Origin: Cellulomonas timonensis
GTDB taxonomy: Bacteria > Actinomycetota > Actinomycetes > Actinomycetales > Cellulomonadaceae
DNA: 64,000 nucleotides
Assembly (NCBI RefSeq): GCF_900046455.1
Contig: NZ_FCOT01000013.1
Location: 744,001 to 808,000 of the forward strand
Direction of reading: 5' to 3'
Below are positions 17,762-28,584 of the stretch, one piece after another. The notes below the pieces were generated by a model. It ran no database searches. It was not told where the DNA came from and worked only from the letters and a program-made list of their open reading frames with translations. Position numbers and translations under genes: made by a program. Numbering within the stretch: the first letter of the stretch is position 1; every line of letters starts with the position of its first letter.

Positions 17762-18220
17762 GTGATCGCACGGCTGCGCAAGTCCATCGAGGAGAAGGAC
17801 AAGGGCTTCACCCTTGTCGAGCTGCTCGTCGTCATCATCATCATCGGGATCCTCGCGGCCATCGCGATCCCCGTGTTCCTCAACCAGCGCACCAAGGCGC
17901 AGGACGCCGCGACGAAGGCTGACATCTCCACCGTCGGCAAGGAGATCGCGACGTACTGGGTCGACGGGACGACCTCGCCGACGATTGCCGTCGACGGGGA
18001 CACCTACACGCTGAACAGCGCCAAGATCGGCAACCGGTCGCCGGGCGTCTTCATCACGGTGTCTGGCAGCAACGCCACGGACTGGGTCGTGACGGGCGGA
18101 AACACGTTCTCCGGCACGAAGGTGTTCCAGTACTCGGCTGCGAACGGGCTGAAGGAAGCCCCCACGAGCACGACGAACCCGGCTGCCGGCCAGGGCGCCA
18201 ACCCCGCGCCGACTCCCTGA
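17762..18220 (+). CDS. Major type IV pilin
   Basis: Structural subunit of the pilus, made as a 152-residue prepilin. The leader is 15 residues and basic, cleaved by PilD at KDKG^FTLVELL. The N-terminal helix (LVVIIIIGILAAIAIPVF) carries Glu at position +5, needed for polymerisation. The mature protein is about 137 residues, with a small globular domain lacking cysteine and a Thr/Asn/Pro-rich C-terminal tail (NPAAGQGANPAPTP). GTG at 17762 is set by GGGAG at 17751. A hairpin terminator immediately after it suggests it is expressed above the downstream minor pilins. Confidence 0.93.
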   Translation: MIARLRKSIEEKDKGFTLVELLVVIIIIGILAAIAIPVFLNQRTKAQDAATKADISTVGKEIATYWVDGTTSPTIAVDGDTYTLNSAKIGNRSPGVFITVSGSNATDWVVTGGNTFSGTKVFQYSAANGLKEAPTSTTNPAAGQGANPAPTP

Positions 18221-18235
18221 TCCATCGCAGTGAGT

Positions 18236-18260
18236 GGGGTGGGAGCCAGGCTCCCACCCC
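18236..18260 (+). terminator. Terminator directly after the major pilin
   Basis: 11-bp perfect stem (18236-18246 with 18250-18260) with a 3-base loop, 15 bases after the pilin stop. CGCAG (18226-18230) and CTGCG (18265-18269) can extend it around a bulge. It lies inside the pilus gene cluster, so it is probably partial. Confidence 0.75.
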
Positions 18261-18332
18261 GCTTCTGCGACACGCCACCGACGCCGCGCTGCGCCCCGAA
18301 TGGAGCTGGCGGAATATCTTGGGAGGACGGCG

Positions 18333-19415
18333 ATGATGAGACCTGCGCCTCAACGGGGATGTCATCACGGCGATGATGGCGGGTTCAGCCTCATCGAGCT
18401 CGTCGTCGCGATGGTGGTCCTCGGCGCCATGTCGGTGGCCGTGATCGGCGTCATCCTCCACGCGCAGGCGCAGAGCGTGAACAACCGCTCGCGCATCGCC
18501 GCGGCCAACCTCGCGGCACGCGAGATCGACATCGTGCGTGAGGAGTTCACGCGGAGCTTCACCGCGCCGGCAACCCTCGCGGCGGCTGGCACTGTCGTGA
18601 ACCCGCATCCGCTTCCCGGCCAGGTGTCGGGCACGCCGCTCGAGATCGACGGCAAGCAGTACACCGTCACACGCAGTGTCGCGTGGAACGCGACGGGAAC
18701 GGGCGCCTCGGCCTGCGAGGGCGGGTCGCTGGTGAACCACCCCACGCTCCGCGTCACCGTCGATGTGACCTGGCCCAACATGGGCTCGACCCGTCCGGTC
18801 ACCTCGAGCACCAACATGGCTCCGCCCAAGAGCTCGGGCGTGCTTGGCAACACCTCCTTCGTGGCCGTGGCGGTCACGGCGTCTGACGGGCTCCCGAACC
18901 CGGGTCGTGCCGTGCGGGTGTTCGCAGGCGGCGAGTCGCGCACGAGCAGCACCGACGCCGCAGGCTGCGCGGTCGTGCAAGTGGCGCCGGCGGCCGGGAC
19001 CGGCACCAACTACAACGTCCAGGTCTCCGGCGCGAACCATGTCGATATCGCGGGCAACCCCGCGCCCCTGGTGAACGTCGGGCTGGTCGCCCGGGGCACG
19101 CTCAACAGCAACGTGAAGCTCTCCTACGACCGAGCGTCGACCCTCGTCCTGCGGTTCGTGGACTCGACAGGCGCCGAGGTCGACGCGACAGGCGAGGATG
19201 TGACGGTCAGCGCAGGGGGCGCGTCCGGCTCGACCGCGCTGCGGGTGCTGCCGGTGACCGGGTCGACGATGACCCTCGACAGCTTGTGGCCGACGCAGTA
19301 CACGGCATTCCTCGGGACCGTCCCGCCAGCGGACGGAGCCGCGACGATCACCCTCGCACCGGGAAGCAGCCAGGTGCTCGAGGTCCCGCTGCCCGACATG
19401 GGCGTGGGCCCGTGA
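18333..19415 (+). CDS. Minor type IV pilin with Ig-like/CarboxypepD-type region
   Basis: Prepilin-like protein of 360 residues, far larger than the major pilin. Leader cleavage is expected at GDDGG^FSLIELVVAM, and Glu+5 is kept. After the helix come a variable region and a stretch that looks like a beta-sandwich extension (AVTASDGLPNPGRAVRVFAG), as in carboxypeptidase-regulatory or Ig-like domains that decorate surface proteins. The mature protein has two cysteines. ATG at 18333 or 18336 follows GGGAGGA (18321-18327). The stop overlaps the next start. It probably belongs to the initiation or tip complex; no specific family name is certain. Confidence 0.85.
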   Translation: MMRPAPQRGCHHGDDGGFSLIELVVAMVVLGAMSVAVIGVILHAQAQSVNNRSRIAAANLAAREIDIVREEFTRSFTAPATLAAAGTVVNPHPLPGQVSGTPLEIDGKQYTVTRSVAWNATGTGASACEGGSLVNHPTLRVTVDVTWPNMGSTRPVTSSTNMAPPKSSGVLGNTSFVAVAVTASDGLPNPGRAVRVFAGGESRTSSTDAAGCAVVQVAPAAGTGTNYNVQVSGANHVDIAGNPAPLVNVGLVARGTLNSNVKLSYDRASTLVLRFVDSTGAEVDATGEDVTVSAGGASGSTALRVLPVTGSTMTLDSLWPTQYTAFLGTVPPADGAATITLAPGSSQVLEVPLPDMGVGP

Positions 19416-20164
19416 GGCGCCGGCTGGCGATGCTCGGCGACGCGGGGACGTCGCTTGTCGAGCTGATGGTCTCCATGCTCATTCTCGGTGTGATTCTCGC
19501 CTCGACGGTGACTCTCGCTATCGGGTTCGAGCGCACCACGGCGCAGAACACCGCTCGGCAAGACCAGCTCGAGTCTGCACGTGTCGCCAGCGAGCGGATG
19601 GCGAGGACGGTGCGGACTGCGGTGAAGCCCAGCCAGCTGACCTCGTGCAGCCTGACAGGGTGCGCTGTGGACGCCTTCATCTCCGGCTCGGGCCTCTCGA
19701 TGTCGTTCTACGCGAACTTTGATAACCCGAGGAACAGCATCGGCCCACGACGCGTCTCCTACACAGTCGCGACGACAGGCGCCGATGCGGGCGTGCTGAT
19801 CGAGAAGATGCAGGTTCCCGACTCGCCGATCCCCACGTCTTCGGGCTACGCCTACTGCAACGCGGACTCGCCGGGCGCCACTGCGGCGTGCCGGGCACGG
19901 GTGACCACCACGCGATTGGCCTCAGGTGTGCGGACCTCCGGGACGCGGGGCGTCTTCACCTACTACGACGACGCCGGGAGTGAGATCCCGCTCGCCTCAG
20001 GCACGTCGCTCACCTCGGCACAGCTCGCGCGTGTGCTCGCGCTCGAGTTGACGGTGGTGGTCCAGAGCGACAGCCCGACACGCCCGGGGCCAACGACGTA
20101 CATCCAGCGTGTGACGCTGCCGAATGCGCAGGCAGTGATGCGGCTCGAAGGGACAGGACCATGA
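19412..20164 (+). CDS. Minor type IV pilin, PilW/ComGF-like
   Basis: 250-residue prepilin-like protein. The leader is short and basic (RRRLAMLGDAG) and the site reads DAG^TSLVELMVSML, so residue +1 is Thr rather than the usual Phe or Met, while Glu+5 is kept. The mature domain is Ser/Thr-rich with four cysteines (SCSLTGC, YCNAD, ACRAR). GTG start overlaps the upstream stop as GTGA and the gene ends in an ATGA overlap with the next gene, so the three pilin-like proteins are made together. The position corresponds to PilW-type genes elsewhere. Confidence 0.83.
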   Translation: MRRRLAMLGDAGTSLVELMVSMLILGVILASTVTLAIGFERTTAQNTARQDQLESARVASERMARTVRTAVKPSQLTSCSLTGCAVDAFISGSGLSMSFYANFDNPRNSIGPRRVSYTVATTGADAGVLIEKMQVPDSPIPTSSGYAYCNADSPGATAACRARVTTTRLASGVRTSGTRGVFTYYDDAGSEIPLASGTSLTSAQLARVLALELTVVVQSDSPTRPGPTTYIQRVTLPNAQAVMRLEGTGP

Positions 20165-22074
20165 CCGACACGTCGACACGGGAGCTGGGCGGCATGCTGA
20201 GGCGTCTGCGTTGGCGCGACGACGATTCCGGATCGGCGCTCGTGATGGTGGTCGGCACCATGACGGTGTTGGCCATGCTGTCGCTGACCGTGCTGGCGTA
20301 CACCGCCAACAGCAGTCGCTTCGCGCGCTACAACCAAGACGTGACAGCGGCAATGGCCGCCGCTCAAGCCGGGATCGACGACTTCATCAGCCGCGTGAAC
20401 AGGGATGACGACTACGGCAAGGTGGTCGATTGCTTGAACGGGGCATGGCGCGGCCCGACGTCTGTCGTGGGCCATCCGTGCGGTTGGTCGACGTCCACGC
20501 CTGTCGGGTGGGCCCCTGTCACCCCCGGTTTGGTGGACGCGAAGGACGCCGCGTTCCACTACTCGGTCGACAGCTCGTTGCGTCAGAGCCAGGGCGCGTT
20601 CTACCTGGTGGTGACGGGACGCGTCAACGGTGTCCACCGCAGCGTGGAGGCCCAGGTGGGCAAGGGCGGCTCCACGGACTATGTGTATTACACGGACTTC
20701 GAGTCCGCGGACCCGGACAACGTGCAGGCGTACGGCGCGAACGGCGCCAGCAGCGTGTTCTGCGGCAAGGGTGGCTTCAGGGACGCCAGCTACTGGCATT
20801 CGAGCAATGCCACAGACGGGAAGCAGAGCCGCAGCGGCAAGAGCTGCGTCGAGATCACTTTCGCCGCGAACGATGAGCTTGACGGCGAGGTCTTCACCAA
20901 CGACACGATCTTCGCCACGCCATCAGGGTCCAACAAGACGCTGTTCAAGCAGCAGGTCTACACCGGCAACCCGGGCTGCGCGTCAGCCGGCGCGACCACG
21001 AACTCGTGGGACACGGCGTGCCTCCGCAGTGGCAGTAAGGCGAACTTCAACGAGATCAAGCCCCAGACCGCCGCCAAGAAGTACCTCGACGACACGTCCG
21101 CGGCCTTCGCCACTCATCCCGGTTGCCACTATGCGGGGTCGACACGCGTGGTGTTCTCAGCCGATGGCCGGATGAAGGTATGGAACAAGACGTCGGTCAA
21201 CAACGGCGTGGAGCCGGTGGCGATCGCCGCCCCTGGCAAGTCGGCCCCGCGGTGCGGCACGCTCCCCGAGCTCGACTCGACGGCCGGGGCTGACTTGCCC
21301 GTCCCCGACGAGATGGTCATCTACGTCGGCGGCTCCACGGGCGCGATGCGTCAGTGCTACGCCGGCGAGCTCGGGGGGCCCTCGGGTCAGCTGCTGCCGG
21401 TCGGCACCTACTCCGCTGCGAAGGCCTCCGGACCCACCAGCTCGGGCGACACCTATCGGGCGGACGCCAACATGATGGAGACGACGAAGATGTGCGGCAG
21501 GGGCAACCTGTACGCCGAGGGTGTGCTCAACGGGCAGGTCACCATCTCGGCATCGGAGTCCGTGATCGCCACCGGTGACCTCGTTCTCGCCGGCGGCTGG
21601 AACGGTGACGATCTCCTCGGCCTCGTCGCGACCAACTCGGTCGAGGTCTTCCACCCCCGCATCGGCGACGTGAAGACCACGACAAGCGGCGGCCGGCGCG
21701 TGTGGAGCACGACGATCGATGGCACCGGAGCCGACGTGAGTGGTTGGCCGCGGCGCTACCGCGATCCGGAGACAGCGTCGAACCGGCCCAGTTCTGGCAT
21801 CCAGATCGCCGGGTCGATCCAGACGTTGCAGCACTCGTTCCTGGTCCAGAAGTACGACGTCGGACCCGCCCAGGGCGACCTCCTGGTCAAGGGCTCGATC
21901 GCCCAGCGCTGGCGCGGGATCGTTGGACGAGGCACTGCGGGGTACATCAAGGATTACCGGTACGACACGCGCCTGACCCTGTCCGCGCCGCCGTACTTCC
22001 CCAAGTGGGCGGACTCCAAGTACGACCTGCGCTACAGCGGCGAGATCAAGACCCCCGACGAGGTGAAGGGGTGA
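20161..22074 (+). CDS. Large PilX-like pilus protein, probable tip component
   Basis: 637 residues. The N-terminus is prepilin-like (RDDDSG^SALVMVVGTMTVL), with a hydrophobic helix and helical spine (FARYNQDVTAAMAAAQAG). It lacks Glu at +5, as do GspK/PilX proteins placed at the end of the fibre. The remainder, about 560 residues, is exported and includes FNGEV-like ELDGEVFTNDTIFATP and a repetitive beta-rich part (GNLYAEGVLNGQVTISASES, LLGLVATNSVEVFHP) resembling the polymer-forming region of large PilX-like proteins. Ten cysteines, an even number, suggest disulfides. Such a protein could be an adhesin; no PilY1 is present. The ATG overlaps the upstream stop. Confidence 0.82.
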   Translation: MTDTSTRELGGMLRRLRWRDDDSGSALVMVVGTMTVLAMLSLTVLAYTANSSRFARYNQDVTAAMAAAQAGIDDFISRVNRDDDYGKVVDCLNGAWRGPTSVVGHPCGWSTSTPVGWAPVTPGLVDAKDAAFHYSVDSSLRQSQGAFYLVVTGRVNGVHRSVEAQVGKGGSTDYVYYTDFESADPDNVQAYGANGASSVFCGKGGFRDASYWHSSNATDGKQSRSGKSCVEITFAANDELDGEVFTNDTIFATPSGSNKTLFKQQVYTGNPGCASAGATTNSWDTACLRSGSKANFNEIKPQTAAKKYLDDTSAAFATHPGCHYAGSTRVVFSADGRMKVWNKTSVNNGVEPVAIAAPGKSAPRCGTLPELDSTAGADLPVPDEMVIYVGGSTGAMRQCYAGELGGPSGQLLPVGTYSAAKASGPTSSGDTYRADANMMETTKMCGRGNLYAEGVLNGQVTISASESVIATGDLVLAGGWNGDDLLGLVATNSVEVFHPRIGDVKTTTSGGRRVWSTTIDGTGADVSGWPRRYRDPETASNRPSSGIQIAGSIQTLQHSFLVQKYDVGPAQGDLLVKGSIAQRWRGIVGRGTAGYIKDYRYDTRLTLSAPPYFPKWADSKYDLRYSGEIKTPDEVKG

Positions 22075-22117
22075 CCGCACGGGGTGGGACGCGCTCCGGT
22101 GGCATCCTGTCGATCCC

Positions 22118-22921
22118 ATGACGACTGCTGAGCTCCCCGCCGCCCTGGTCCTCCCGCTCGCCGCAGTGCTCGGGCTGGTGATCGGCTCATTCCTCAACGT
22201 CGTCGTGTGGCGCGTGCCACGAGGCGAGTCGCTCGTCCAGCCACCGAGCTCCTGCCCGGGGTGCGGTCACCAGATCCGGGCCCGGGACAACGTGCCCGTG
22301 CTGTCCTGGCTCGTGCTGCGCGGGCGCTGCCGGGACTGCGGGGGGAGCATCAGCGCCCGCTACCCCTTGGTGGAGGCGGCGACGGCCGTGCTCTTCGTGG
22401 CGGTCGTGTCGTGGGCCGGCGTGACGTGGGCGTTGCCTGCACTCCTCTACCTCGCCGCCGTGGCGCTCGCCTTGGCGCTGATCGACATCGACACCAAGCG
22501 ACTCCCGAACGCGATCGTGCTGCCCTCGTACCCGGTCGCGCTCGTGCTCCTCGCGTTGGCGAGCCTCAACCCCGGGGGGGCCTCCGACTGGGGCGCCTAC
22601 CTGCGCGCCCTGATCGGCGGAGCTGCGCTCTACGTGCTGTACCTCGTGCTCGTGGTCGTGTACCCGGGTGGCATGGGATTCGGCGACGTCAAGCTCGCCG
22701 GAGTTCTGGGCCTCTACCTCGCGTGGTTCGGCTGGGCCGAGCTGGTCGTCGGGTGGTTCGCCGCGTTCCTCGTCGGGGGGGTGTTCGCGGTGGGGCTCCT
22801 CATCGCCGGCAAGGCCGGACGCAAGACAGGGATCCCGTTCGGGCCCTGGATGCTCGTCGGAGCCGGGCTCGGCCTCATCGCAGGCGAACCCCTCGCGCAG
22901 TGGTACCTCGGACTGCTCTGA
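22118..22921 (+). CDS. pilD: Prepilin peptidase / N-methyltransferase
   Basis: Integral membrane aspartyl protease that cuts prepilin leaders and methylates the new N-terminus. The N-terminal methylase domain has GSFLNVVVWRVPRGES and the zinc-type cysteine pairs CPGC and CRDC, so it should be bifunctional. The catalytic aspartates lie in LIDIDTKRLP and GMGFGDVKLAG (the GxGD motif). It is 267 residues with about eight membrane helices, the usual size. All four prepilin-like proteins upstream are its likely substrates. ATG 22118 has only a weak ribosome site. Confidence 0.96.
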   Translation: MTTAELPAALVLPLAAVLGLVIGSFLNVVVWRVPRGESLVQPPSSCPGCGHQIRARDNVPVLSWLVLRGRCRDCGGSISARYPLVEAATAVLFVAVVSWAGVTWALPALLYLAAVALALALIDIDTKRLPNAIVLPSYPVALVLLALASLNPGGASDWGAYLRALIGGAALYVLYLVLVVVYPGGMGFGDVKLAGVLGLYLAWFGWAELVVGWFAAFLVGGVFAVGLLIAGKAGRKTGIPFGPWMLVGAGLGLIAGEPLAQWYLGLL

Positions 22922-23010
22922 GCGGTCGAACCACCCGTCCGCGTCGCTCAAGTACGCGGGCCTGCTGCCCGATAGCACAGACAACGCTAACGACGGACGG
23001 AAGGACTTTC

Positions 23011-24075
23011 GTGGCCAGCTCACGTGTCATCGGCCTCGACATCGGATCGTCGTGCGTGCGCGCCGCCGAGCTCGAGTTCGGCAGCGGTGGTCCGACGGGG
23101 AAGGCCGGGGCCACGTTGGTGCGGTTCGGCCAGTCGGCCCTCCCGCTCGGGGTAGTCCGGGACGGTGAGGTGACGCAGCCTGAGACCGTGTCAGCCGTGC
23201 TGCGCGAACTGTGGGCGCGTGCGCGCTTCGAGTCCAAGGACGTGGTGATCGGCGTCGGCAACCAGCGTGTGATCGTGCGTGAGCTCGACCTCCCGTGGAT
23301 GCCGCTCGCGCAACTCAAGTCGTCGCTGCCGTACCAGGTGCAAGAGCTTCTGCCGATGTCCACCGACGACGCCCTGCTCGACTTCTTCCCGACCTCGGAG
23401 TACGACGGGCCGCAGGGCCGCGCCGTGCACGGCATGCTCGTCGCAGCGCAACGCGACACTGTGAACGCCAATGTCTCGGCCGTCGAGGGGGCGGGTCTGC
23501 GCCCGCAGATGGTCGACCTCAACGCCTTCGCGTTGGTCCGCTCGCTCGCCCGCGGCGACCTCGCCCAGGCGACGGCCGCCTTCGTCGACATCGGGGCCTC
23601 GATCACCACTGTCGTCGTCGCCGCGCAAGGCTCGCCGCGCATGGTGCGTTCGCTGCCCACCGGCGGTCACAGCGTGACGAATGCGCTGGCGAGCAACCTG
23701 GGAATCTCTGCCGCAGAGGCCGAAGCGCTCAAGCGCGAGGTCGGCATCGGGTACGCCGTGGGATCCGACCGGACCGACGCCGCTGAGGCGATCGCCGGGG
23801 TCGCGCGCGGGCTCGTCGAGTCAGTGCGCAACACGTTCACCTACTACACGGCGAACAACCAGGGGGCCGGGATCGATGTCGTGGTGCTGACGGGTGGAGG
23901 CTGCCATCTGCCGGGCCTCGGCCAGTACCTGTCGAGCGCGTCGCGGCTCCCCGTCGTCCTGGGCGACCCACTCTCGGGGGTGCGATCGGCCAAGACGGCC
24001 CAGCGGGACTCGCTCAATGGTCACGAGTCATTGATCGCCCTGTCCGTCGGACTCGCCTACGGAGTTGCCGCATGA
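23011..24075 (+). CDS. pilM: Type IV pilus assembly protein PilM
   Basis: Actin-like cytoplasmic protein that links the motor to PilN; 354 residues. It opens with VIGLDIGSSCVRAAELEFG (the phosphate-1 loop) and continues with QVQELLPMSTDDALLDFF, the phosphate-2 loop VDIGASITTVVV and the VVLTGGGCHLPGLGQYL adenosine loop. GTG 23011 is chosen because GGAAGGA (22999-23005) stands five bases upstream; the frame is open further upstream but that part is pilD read out of frame. The stop overlaps pilN by ATGA. Confidence 0.95.
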   Translation: MASSRVIGLDIGSSCVRAAELEFGSGGPTGKAGATLVRFGQSALPLGVVRDGEVTQPETVSAVLRELWARARFESKDVVIGVGNQRVIVRELDLPWMPLAQLKSSLPYQVQELLPMSTDDALLDFFPTSEYDGPQGRAVHGMLVAAQRDTVNANVSAVEGAGLRPQMVDLNAFALVRSLARGDLAQATAAFVDIGASITTVVVAAQGSPRMVRSLPTGGHSVTNALASNLGISAAEAEALKREVGIGYAVGSDRTDAAEAIAGVARGLVESVRNTFTYYTANNQGAGIDVVVLTGGGCHLPGLGQYLSSASRLPVVLGDPLSGVRSAKTAQRDSLNGHESLIALSVGLAYGVAA

Positions 24076-24767
24076 GCGCCCTGCTCGAACGTACCCGGAC
24101 GAAGCCAGCCAACGGCTCCGTCCTCCCCATGACGCTTCCCCAGGTCAACCTGCTGCCCCCGGAGGTTCGCGCCGCGCGCGACTTGCGGCGCACGAAGCGG
24201 TGGCTCCTCATCAGCCTGGTGCTGACCGTCGCGCTGTGCGTCGCTGCCTACGGGGCCGCGCTCATCTCCAGCGGAGCCGCACTGGCCCAGCTGAACGATG
24301 CGCAGGACGAGACTGCTCGGCTCAACGACGAGGCCGCGCAGTACTCGAAGGTGCCCATGGTGCTCGGGGCCATCGATCAGGCGGAGAGCGCCCGCGTGAT
24401 CGGCATGGCCACCGACGTGCGGTGGCGGGAGTACGTGGAGGCAGCCTCCGCGGTGCTCCCCGAGGGCGTCAGCATCGACGACTACTCCGTGACGATCCCG
24501 ACCCCGATGTCCGCCACGGCGGAGCCGGACCTCGCTGACCTGCTCTTCGCCGGCGAGATCGCGATGACCCTCCGCACGGAGGCCGTCCCCAACACCGCGC
24601 TGTGGCTCGACGGCTTCGCCTCGGTGCCGGGCTTCTTCTCCCCGTGGATCAGCTCGGCCACGCTCAATGAGGACGAGGACGGGATCTACTACACCGTCAG
24701 CGCCACAGTCACTGTGACCAAGGCCGCGCTCTCGCTCGACTTCGAACCGACTGAGGGGGAGGGCTGA
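24072..24767 (+). CDS. pilN: Type IV pilus assembly protein PilN
   Basis: Bitopic inner-membrane protein that binds PilM through its cytoplasmic tail. The diagnostic PilM-binding motif VNLLPPEVRAARDLRR is at residues 25-40, followed by one helix (WLLISLVLTVALCVAAYGAAL), a coiled-coil (LAQLNDAQDETARLNDEAA) and a ferredoxin-like outer domain. The 231 residues exceed the proteobacterial PilN, with a longer loop before the last strand. It is translationally coupled to pilM and one base from pilO. Confidence 0.92.
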   Translation: MSALLERTRTKPANGSVLPMTLPQVNLLPPEVRAARDLRRTKRWLLISLVLTVALCVAAYGAALISSGAALAQLNDAQDETARLNDEAAQYSKVPMVLGAIDQAESARVIGMATDVRWREYVEAASAVLPEGVSIDDYSVTIPTPMSATAEPDLADLLFAGEIAMTLRTEAVPNTALWLDGFASVPGFFSPWISSATLNEDEDGIYYTVSATVTVTKAALSLDFEPTEGEG

Positions 24768-24768
24768 C

Positions 24769-25557
24769 ATGGGAGGCGCGAAGCGCAGCACATGGATCGG
24801 CGGCGCCGTCTTCATCGCGCTGGTGATGGCCGCGGCGGCGTGGTTCCTGGCGATCTCGCCGCAGCTGACCGAGGCTTCCGAGACACGCGACGAGGCAGTG
24901 CTCGCGCGAGAGCAGAACGAGCTGATGGAGCTCAAGATCCTCAAACTCAAGGCCGACTTCGAGAAGCTCCCCGAGTACGAGGCTCAGCTCGCCACCCTCC
25001 AAGAGGGCATTCCCACAGACGCCCGGGTGGCCGACTACCTGCGAGAGCTCGACGCTATCGGCACCGCCCATGGTGTGACGATCACCGCGGTCTCGCCCTC
25101 GTCGCCCGAGCTCGTCGTGATCGCCCAGCCGGCTGCCGCGTCGGCGCCGGTCACCGACAGCGGGACGCAGGACGTCGCGACGGTGTCCACGGACGAGTCC
25201 GCCACCGATCCGGCCACTCCGAGCCCGATCGCACCCGACGGGTTCACGGCCATTCCCGTCTCGATCTCAGTGCTCGGTAGCTACGACGCGACCCTCTGGT
25301 TCCTCAATGACCTGCAGCGGGGCACGAAGCGCCTGTTCCTGGTCTCGGGGATCACTGGCTCCGCGCTTGATGAGCAGGAGGCCGGTGGGGGCAAGCCCGC
25401 CACGGTGGTGGGCGACCAGGAGCTCGTCATCACGGGATACATCTACGTGCTCCCCGATGGCCTGGGCCTGCCGGACGACACCGAGGAGCTCGTCGAGCCG
25501 CCGCTCCCGGCGCCGGTGCCGGGCAAGAACCCGTTGCTGCCGGCTGGGCGCAACTGA
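24769..25557 (+). CDS. pilO: Type IV pilus assembly protein PilO
   Basis: Partner of PilN in the inner-membrane alignment complex; 262 residues. It has a short cytoplasmic tail, one helix ([20 protein letters not shown]), a coiled-coil ([20 protein letters not shown]) and a periplasmic-type ferredoxin fold with [19 protein letters not shown] and [20 protein letters not shown] Thr/Asp/Pro-rich linker of about 40 residues lies in the middle and a Pro-rich tail at the end. It is the last pilus gene: no PilP or secretin PilQ follows, as expected for a cell without an outer membrane. Confidence 0.92.
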   Translation: MGGAKRSTWIGGAVFIALVMAAAAWFLAISPQLTEASETRDEAVLAREQNELMELKILKLKADFEKLPEYEAQLATLQEGIPTDARVADYLRELDAIGTAHGVTITAVSPSSPELVVIAQPAAASAPVTDSGTQDVATVSTDESATDPATPSPIAPDGFTAIPVSISVLGSYDATLWFLNDLQRGTKRLFLVSGITGSALDEQEAGGGKPATVVGDQELVITGYIYVLPDGLGLPDDTEELVEPPLPAPVPGKNPLLPAGRN

Positions 25558-25568
25558 CCACCACCCCA

Positions 25569-25606
25569 CGGAAGGCGCGGACACTCATCGAGGTCCGCGC
25601 CTTCCG
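25569..25606 (+). terminator. Terminator after the pilus locus
   Basis: Perfect 14-bp stem (25569-25582 with 25593-25606), 12 bases after the pilO stop. It separates the pilus genes from aroC. Confidence 0.85.
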
Positions 25607-25678
25607 CGCGTGTGGCCTGGCATTCCGTCACCCGGACCGCGCCGAACAGGCCGGGCCAGACGTGGGAAGATCGCTGCC

Positions 25679-26868
25679 ATGCTCCGTTGGTTGACCTCAG
25701 GTGAGTCGCATGGCCAGGCCCTCGTCGGCATCCTCGAAGGCCTCCCGGCCGGTGTCGAGGTGCAGAGCGCGGACATCCAGGCCGCTCTCGCGCGCCGTCG
25801 GCTCGGTTATGGCCGCGGCGCCCGGATGAAGTTCGAGCAGGACGAGGTGCGCGTCCTCGCGGGTGTGCGGCTCGGCCTGACGCAGGGCGGCCCCATCACC
25901 GTGGAGATCGGCAACACCGAGTGGCCCAAGTGGGTCGACGTGATGTCGTCCGACCCGGTGGACGACCCCGAGCTGCTGAACCGGGCCCGCAACGCCCCGC
26001 TGACGCGCCCGCGTCCGGGCCATGCCGACCTGGTCGGCATGCGCAAGTACGCGTTCGACGACGCCCGCCCGGTGCTGGAGCGCGCGTCTGCCCGGGAGAC
26101 GGCCACCCGCGTCGCGCTGGGCACGCTGGCCGCGAAGTTCTTAGAGCAGGCGGCGGGCATCCGGCTCGTCTCGCATGTCGTGGGCATCGGGCCCGTCGCG
26201 GCCCCGGACGGCGCCGGCCTGCCGACCCCCGACGACGTGGCGGCGCTCGACGCCGACCCGGTGCGCTGCTTCGACGCGGCGACCTCGGCGGCGATGGTCG
26301 CGGAGATCGACGAGTGCCACAAGGACGGCGACACCCTGGGCGGCGTGGTCGAGGTGCTCGCCTACGGCGTGCCGTCGGGGCTCGGGTCGTACGTGCACGG
26401 GGACCGTCGCCTGGACGCGCGCCTGGCCGGCGCCCTGATGGGCATCCAGGCGATCAAGGGCGTCGAGGTCGGGGACGGCTTCCGCACGGCGACGCGCCGC
26501 GGCTCCCAGGCGCATGACGAGATGGAGCGGGACGCCTCCGGGCAGATCGTCCGGCGCTCGAACCGCGCGGGCGGTATTGAGGGCGGCATGACCAACGGCG
26601 AGATCCTGCGCGTGCGGGCCGCGATGAAGCCCATCTCGACGGTGCCGCGTGCGCTGGACACGGTGGACACCGCGTCGGGCGACCCGGCGAAGGCGCAGCA
26701 CCAGCGCTCGGACGTGTGCGCGGTGCCGCCGGCGGCTGTTGTGGCGGAGGCCATGGTCGCCCTGGTGCTGGCGGACGCGCTGCTCGAGAAGACGGGCGGC
26801 GACTCCGTGGGCGAGGTGCGCCGGAACCTCGAGGGCTACGTGGCGGCGATCCCCGAGCTGCAGCGCTG

Positions 26869-26869
<1 letters not shown>
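25679..26869 (+). CDS. aroC: Chorismate synthase
   Basis: Last step of the shikimate pathway, converting EPSP to chorismate with reduced FMN; 396 residues. Signatures are at the start ([14 protein letters not shown]), at [13 protein letters not shown], at the flavin/phosphate site [15 protein letters not shown], and at [14 protein letters not shown] and [16 protein letters not shown] at 25679 gives the exact family N-terminus; no ribosome site is visible, so it too may be leaderless. It begins a tightly packed aroC-aroK-aroB run. Confidence 0.97.
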
Positions 26870-28559
<1,690 letters not shown>

Positions 28560-28572
28560 TCGCCGCGTCCCC

Positions 28573-28578
28573 TAGGCT
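28573..28578 (+). promoter_or_regulatory. Leaderless -10 box for aroQ
   Basis: TAGGCT followed by six bases and the aroQ ATG, the same arrangement as at rarA. It would give aroQ its own transcript in addition to read-through from aroB. Confidence 0.65.
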
Positions 28579-28584
28579 CGCGGC

